DNA of 64,000 nucleotides. Origin: Aquila chrysaetos chrysaetos. Lineage: Eukaryota; Chordata; Aves; Accipitriformes; Accipitridae. The stretch covers positions 60,805,204 through 60,869,203 of the forward strand of contig NC_044006.1 in assembly GCF_900496995.4 (NCBI RefSeq). Direction: 5' to 3'. Shown in pieces: positions 60,259 through 64,000 of the stretch (positions are counted from its first letter, which is position 1; each line of letters opens with the position of its first letter). Under the pieces are notes generated by a model. That model was not told the origin of the DNA, made no database searches, and saw nothing but the letters and a program-made list of their open reading frames with translations. The translations under genes and the position numbers were made by a program.

Positions 60259-62265
60259 GAATTCATGACTTTGCTCAAAGACTGCTAGGAGAAGATGGCC
60301 CTGGAAAGTGAAGGAATTCTGAATTCTCATAGAATCTCAGAATCTGGGATGATGTTCCTTCTGTTACAGTAATATTTTGTACTACGTTTGAGCTAAACAT
60401 TTAAGGACTAACATTATTGAAACTTGAATGATTCACAGCTCCTAGGTTACAAATAAAATGAATTTATTAATTCCATCCTTAAAACCATATGAATATTAAT
60501 TATTTTGGAATGTGCTTGTGGATGGGCCTTCAGTAATTACTGGTCTTGCTGACGTCAGATGATGAAGAGAATATCATCTTTTTAAAAGAATAAGCAAAAA
60601 ATATGTAAAACTGTCACTTTAATATAGAAATAATTACAATCACAACATCCCTGCCTGTTTTTCCACAGGGTTACATATTATCAGATGAAAGCACTAACAA
60701 AGTATGAATTCAATACATGGTAAGCTGTTGGAAAAATATAATACAGCTCTGAGGAATTCAAATGGTTACTTCTGCTGCTAAACTAGTGTGGGGCAAATTT
60801 CCATGTAAATTGGTTAGAAATTAAGTTGAATCCATTGCTTAGCCTTTAAGATTGTAAAGGAGATTTGGGAATTGATATATGTCTTGAAAGTTAGAGCCAT
60901 TAATAACAGGGACTGTCAAATACAAGTTTGGAAACAGCTTGTGGTACAAGGGATCCATCTGAAGCGGCTGCACCTTGTATTTTTGGTAATTGTATTCTTG
61001 TTGACAACAGCTTGTTTTAACTGAAATACATAGTTTAGGCACAAGGTGCTTTAAAATGAGATGAAAGCTAGCTCTGTAAATATATCTCTTAAGATTTTAA
61101 AAGCTCAGTGCACTCAAATTTTCTGTTGTCAATTTATGTCAAATTAAAATAAGATTTAATCTAGCCCTAATCTGGACTTTTTCCAAGTCGCATTATGAAA
61201 AATACCAATTCTGGTATTTCTTTCTCTCTTACCCTTCTACTTCCTTTCCAAACAAAACTTTTCAGCTAATTTTGGTGCCGATTTTTTTTTTTTTTTAAAC
61301 CAGGTATTTATTAACCAATATACAGATAGAGTTACAACCTTGTGAAGTTTGCTTGATTAAAGCATGCTTTACACTTAATTTTAAAATAAATTAATATATA
61401 AATTGTCTAAATCTCTGGAAAAGGGAAATGCACTAAAATTAGATTTGACAGAAGACTAAGACATAAGACATTCATTTGCTGTAAAGAATTACATTATAAC
61501 ATAACCCATGTTTAAGATCTGAATCCAGAAATTTCACCAGGTTGTTGATGTGCTTTCATTTTCACCTGGACTACCTATTACAAACAATTTTTGAGAAAAG
61601 TTATTTTTTGTCCTTCCTGAAAATCTTTTATAGTTTGGAAAACATTTTTCATACAAGCTATACTGTATAAAAATGTAATCACAGAATTTAATGTTTGTTT
61701 TACCAGAACAATTTTAATCTTATTTTTAGTTAAGTGTGGATTTTTTTAAGAGTTTCTTTTCCCCTCTTCTGATTTTCTTACTGTAAAGCTGAATTAAAAA
61801 ATAAAATGGTTGGAACCTCTTTGAAGACTGCTGTAACAATGGGATGGTTTTATGTGCCAGAGATGAGTTTTGGCATGAGCTGTACTGAAAACTCAGGTTT
61901 GAACTAAGCTTATGCTGGAAGTTCTGCAGTGACCTGAAGCCATTGTGCCTGTAGCTTAAAGGTCCTGGAGGGATTGACTTCTTATCATAAAATGATTATG
62001 CAGGAAGGATATTCTAGCTTGAAGGTCACTTTAAAAAAAAAAAACAAAACCAACCTCCTGAAGCAGCATGTCTTCTGACAGGACAAAGCACCCTGGATTG
62101 CCTCCTCCCCCAGTTCATAGCCATGTTACATGTAGGTGTCTAGCTTTTAGAGATGGTACAGACATTCTCGCAGGTACTTAACTGTTAACTTCCCACTGAA
62201 ACAAATGTAGGCATGTGCCATCCTTGTTATTTATTCATGTTTCAATAAATCAGTCCCTTAATATT
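60259..62265 (+). other. ACBD5: ACBD5 3' UTR with several polyadenylation signals
   Basis: Downstream of the stop codon no further open frame or splice acceptor is evident. AATAAA signals occur at 60452-60457, 61385-61390, 61800-61805 and 62244-62249. The first is about 200 nt after the stop and could give a short-UTR transcript. The last, in the context TTTCAATAAATCAG, is the most distal and likely ends the longest transcript near 62265. Which sites are used cannot be told from sequence. Confidence 0.6.
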
Positions 62266-63261
62266 TTGTATTTTATCTTGAACTTTCTTAATGTTTAGTA
62301 AATGGTGGACATTGGATGCTTTGGCTGTACAGAAGAGCCTGCTGGCTACATTGTGAAGAAGCAGTCTCAATCTCCAAGGTTCTAATACAAACCAACATCA
62401 CTTTTATAACTATTTACTTGTAACTCATACCTGGGCCTCAGCTGCTAGGGGTCTCAAACTCACCCTAACTTGAACAGATTTCTAGTTAACTGCTATTTCA
62501 TCTTAAAGGTAAGGAAAAATTATTTATTTTTTTATAATTTGCCCAGGTACAGAGAGACACAGCTTTAACTTGGAGAAAGTGGCACAAGCAGATCATTGGA
62601 GCTCAGAACTGGGGTATGTTGTTCTAGCTAGTGCTCTCCTTAGGAAGGCGGGCAGTCAAAACAGTTCTACATAGTCCTGAAAACATCTAGACCCAGCTCA
62701 AAATTGCACTTTTGAAGCACATGTCCAGTTAGGTTCTTGCAGTGAATCAGACTTCATCTAAACAGTATATGAAACCAGATGGAAGGCATTCCACCTACTG
62801 AGAGGTGGTTTCAGCTAAGGTAACCAGAACAGAGCCAGGTCTAAGTGTGTGTGTGTGGCACCTGTTCTGTCCTCAAGGCCCTCTGTTTCTCTCCTGTTCT
62901 GGGCCTGTGGAAGCCCTGTAAGTGCTGATGTAGATGAACTCTAGAATTCTAGTCACCACAAAGGAGCAGACTCCCAGCAGGAGTTATAGACCATCTAAGG
63001 ACTCTTTGCTCTCCTGCCACTAAATACACAAGTGGAGCTTGTAATAAGGAGTGGAGGAGGGTGTTAGCAAGTTATGAACTGACAAGCATATACACCTGTA
63101 TTAGAAAGTATTAGGTTATTTCCCTACCTATTATCACTGTCTTTGCTGGCATAGGGGGAAGCAGTCAGGGTTTCTTTGTGTAAAAATTTACCTGCCACAC
63201 CTACAGGGTCAAAAATATAAGGCAGTTTAAGACAGAAAAAAAAAAAAGCAGAAGGAAGCAA
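62266..63261. other. Short convergent intergenic spacer
   Basis: About 1 kb lies between the most distal ACBD5 polyadenylation signal and a minus-strand polyadenylation signal at 63279-63284. No open frame, repeat or RNA gene was recognised, apart from a short GT run near 62848. Confidence 0.5.
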
Positions 63262-64000
63262 CAGCAAGACTGCAGTATTTTATTTCATATATTTACACAA
63301 AAGTGTGCAAAGTAAACTTCTTGAGAAAGTAGAAGGAAAAGAACACATTTTACTGTAAGAATAACCATAGGTAAACCTGATCGTGCTGAAACTGGCACCT
63401 ACTAGCTCGAGAACACATGGCAGCATTTCAGTATCTTGGCCTCCAAACTTCGCACAGCATATAGGTGAGCCTAACAGCAAGTTATGGGTAGTAATAGTTG
63501 TCCAAGACTGCTGTTTCTATATAAGAAAGTGTGACAGTTAACTGATCTCTACAGTTTTTAGCACACTTCTGTCCAGCTAATAGCAGATAAACTGTCTCCC
63601 AAGATAACCTGGACGCTACAGAGTTCAGATGTAGGTTATGCACATAAAGTTTAAGCCTTTAAAAAACACCATGTAACAGCTAGAGTACTTGCCAAATGGT
63701 ATTCTACAGCTTTTAAGGACTAGAAACTTTTACCAGTTCACACAAATAGTGGTAGTTGATTACTAATGAGAAGAAACTTTTAAATCTTTCAGCTACTACA
63801 TTATTGCTTTTTGTACTTTTCCTTGTAGTATTTCAAGTCAATAAGTGGGGCAAAAACCAAGGGGATTAGGAGTTGACAAGGAATTCCCTGTTGAAGAACA
63901 AAGCTAGGATTCACCTTTCTAACAGCTCCCCCCACCCCAACAAAAACACACCACAAACCCCAACAATGAACATGAGAAGTTCAACTCCATGTTTGCTATG
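63262..64000 (-). other. Probable 3' UTR end of a convergent minus-strand gene (MASTL by synteny)
   Basis: On the minus strand an AATAAA (63284-63279) lies in ATATGAAATAAAATACTGCAG, about 20 bases before a plausible cleavage site. No known coding sequence is visible between 63280 and 64000, so this would be untranslated sequence of a gene whose coding part lies beyond the window. In human, ACBD5 and MASTL are convergent neighbours, which makes MASTL the best guess. Nothing in the sequence itself proves this. Confidence 0.4.

Overview
This is a vertebrate nuclear window, almost certainly from a bird. It has GC-rich CpG-island promoters in an AT-rich background, small split exons with GT-AG introns, several CR1 retrotransposons (the dominant avian LINE), and two near-identical avian-type solo LTRs. 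There is no prokaryotic operon, CRISPR array or defence-like gene cassette. The species cannot be fixed from the sequence alone.

Layout. (1) 1-8607, minus strand: the 5' part of intron 1 of ABI1 (Abl interactor 1), holding a CR1 copy at about 300-1072. Its first coding exon is 8608-8724, and its CpG-island promoter covers about 7620-9100 and contains an uninterrupted A46 tract. (2) About 9100-29600: a roughly 20 kb AT-rich intergenic stretch between the divergent ABI1 and ACBD5 promoters. No convincing gene was seen there. It holds one solo LTR (11948-12526), an ancient CR1/L3-type LINE relic (about 22795-23905), a second possible old relic near 19 kb, and a few motif clusters that could be regulatory. 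(3) 29600-62265, plus strand: a complete ACBD5 gene (acyl-CoA binding domain containing 5). It has a CpG-island promoter with a ZNF143-type site, a probable noncoding 5' exon, 13 coding exons encoding a predicted 503-residue tail-anchored peroxisomal protein, and a long 3' UTR. Intron 8 carries the second solo LTR, and introns 5 and 12 carry minus-strand CR1 copies. (4) About 63262-64000: probably the 3' UTR end of a convergent minus-strand gene, which by human gene order is most likely MASTL.

The two recognised genes do not form a pathway. ABI1 is a subunit of the WAVE actin-nucleation regulator. ACBD5 binds very-long-chain acyl-CoA at the peroxisome and tethers peroxisomes to the ER through VAPA/VAPB. 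All 12 ACBD5 coding junctions were phased by hand and keep one open frame with the family's landmarks: ACB domain, acidic tract, FFAT-like core, coiled coil, C-terminal membrane anchor and basic tail.

Most worth a second look: two mutually exclusive candidate last exons for ACBD5 that both begin R-K-L-N; a weak donor before a 33-nt in-frame microexon, where retaining the 128-nt intron would give an ACB-domain-only protein; a three-residue uORF in the predicted 5' exon; the A46 run beside the ABI1 start; and gene order implying an inversion relative to human. No previously undescribed biological system was found.
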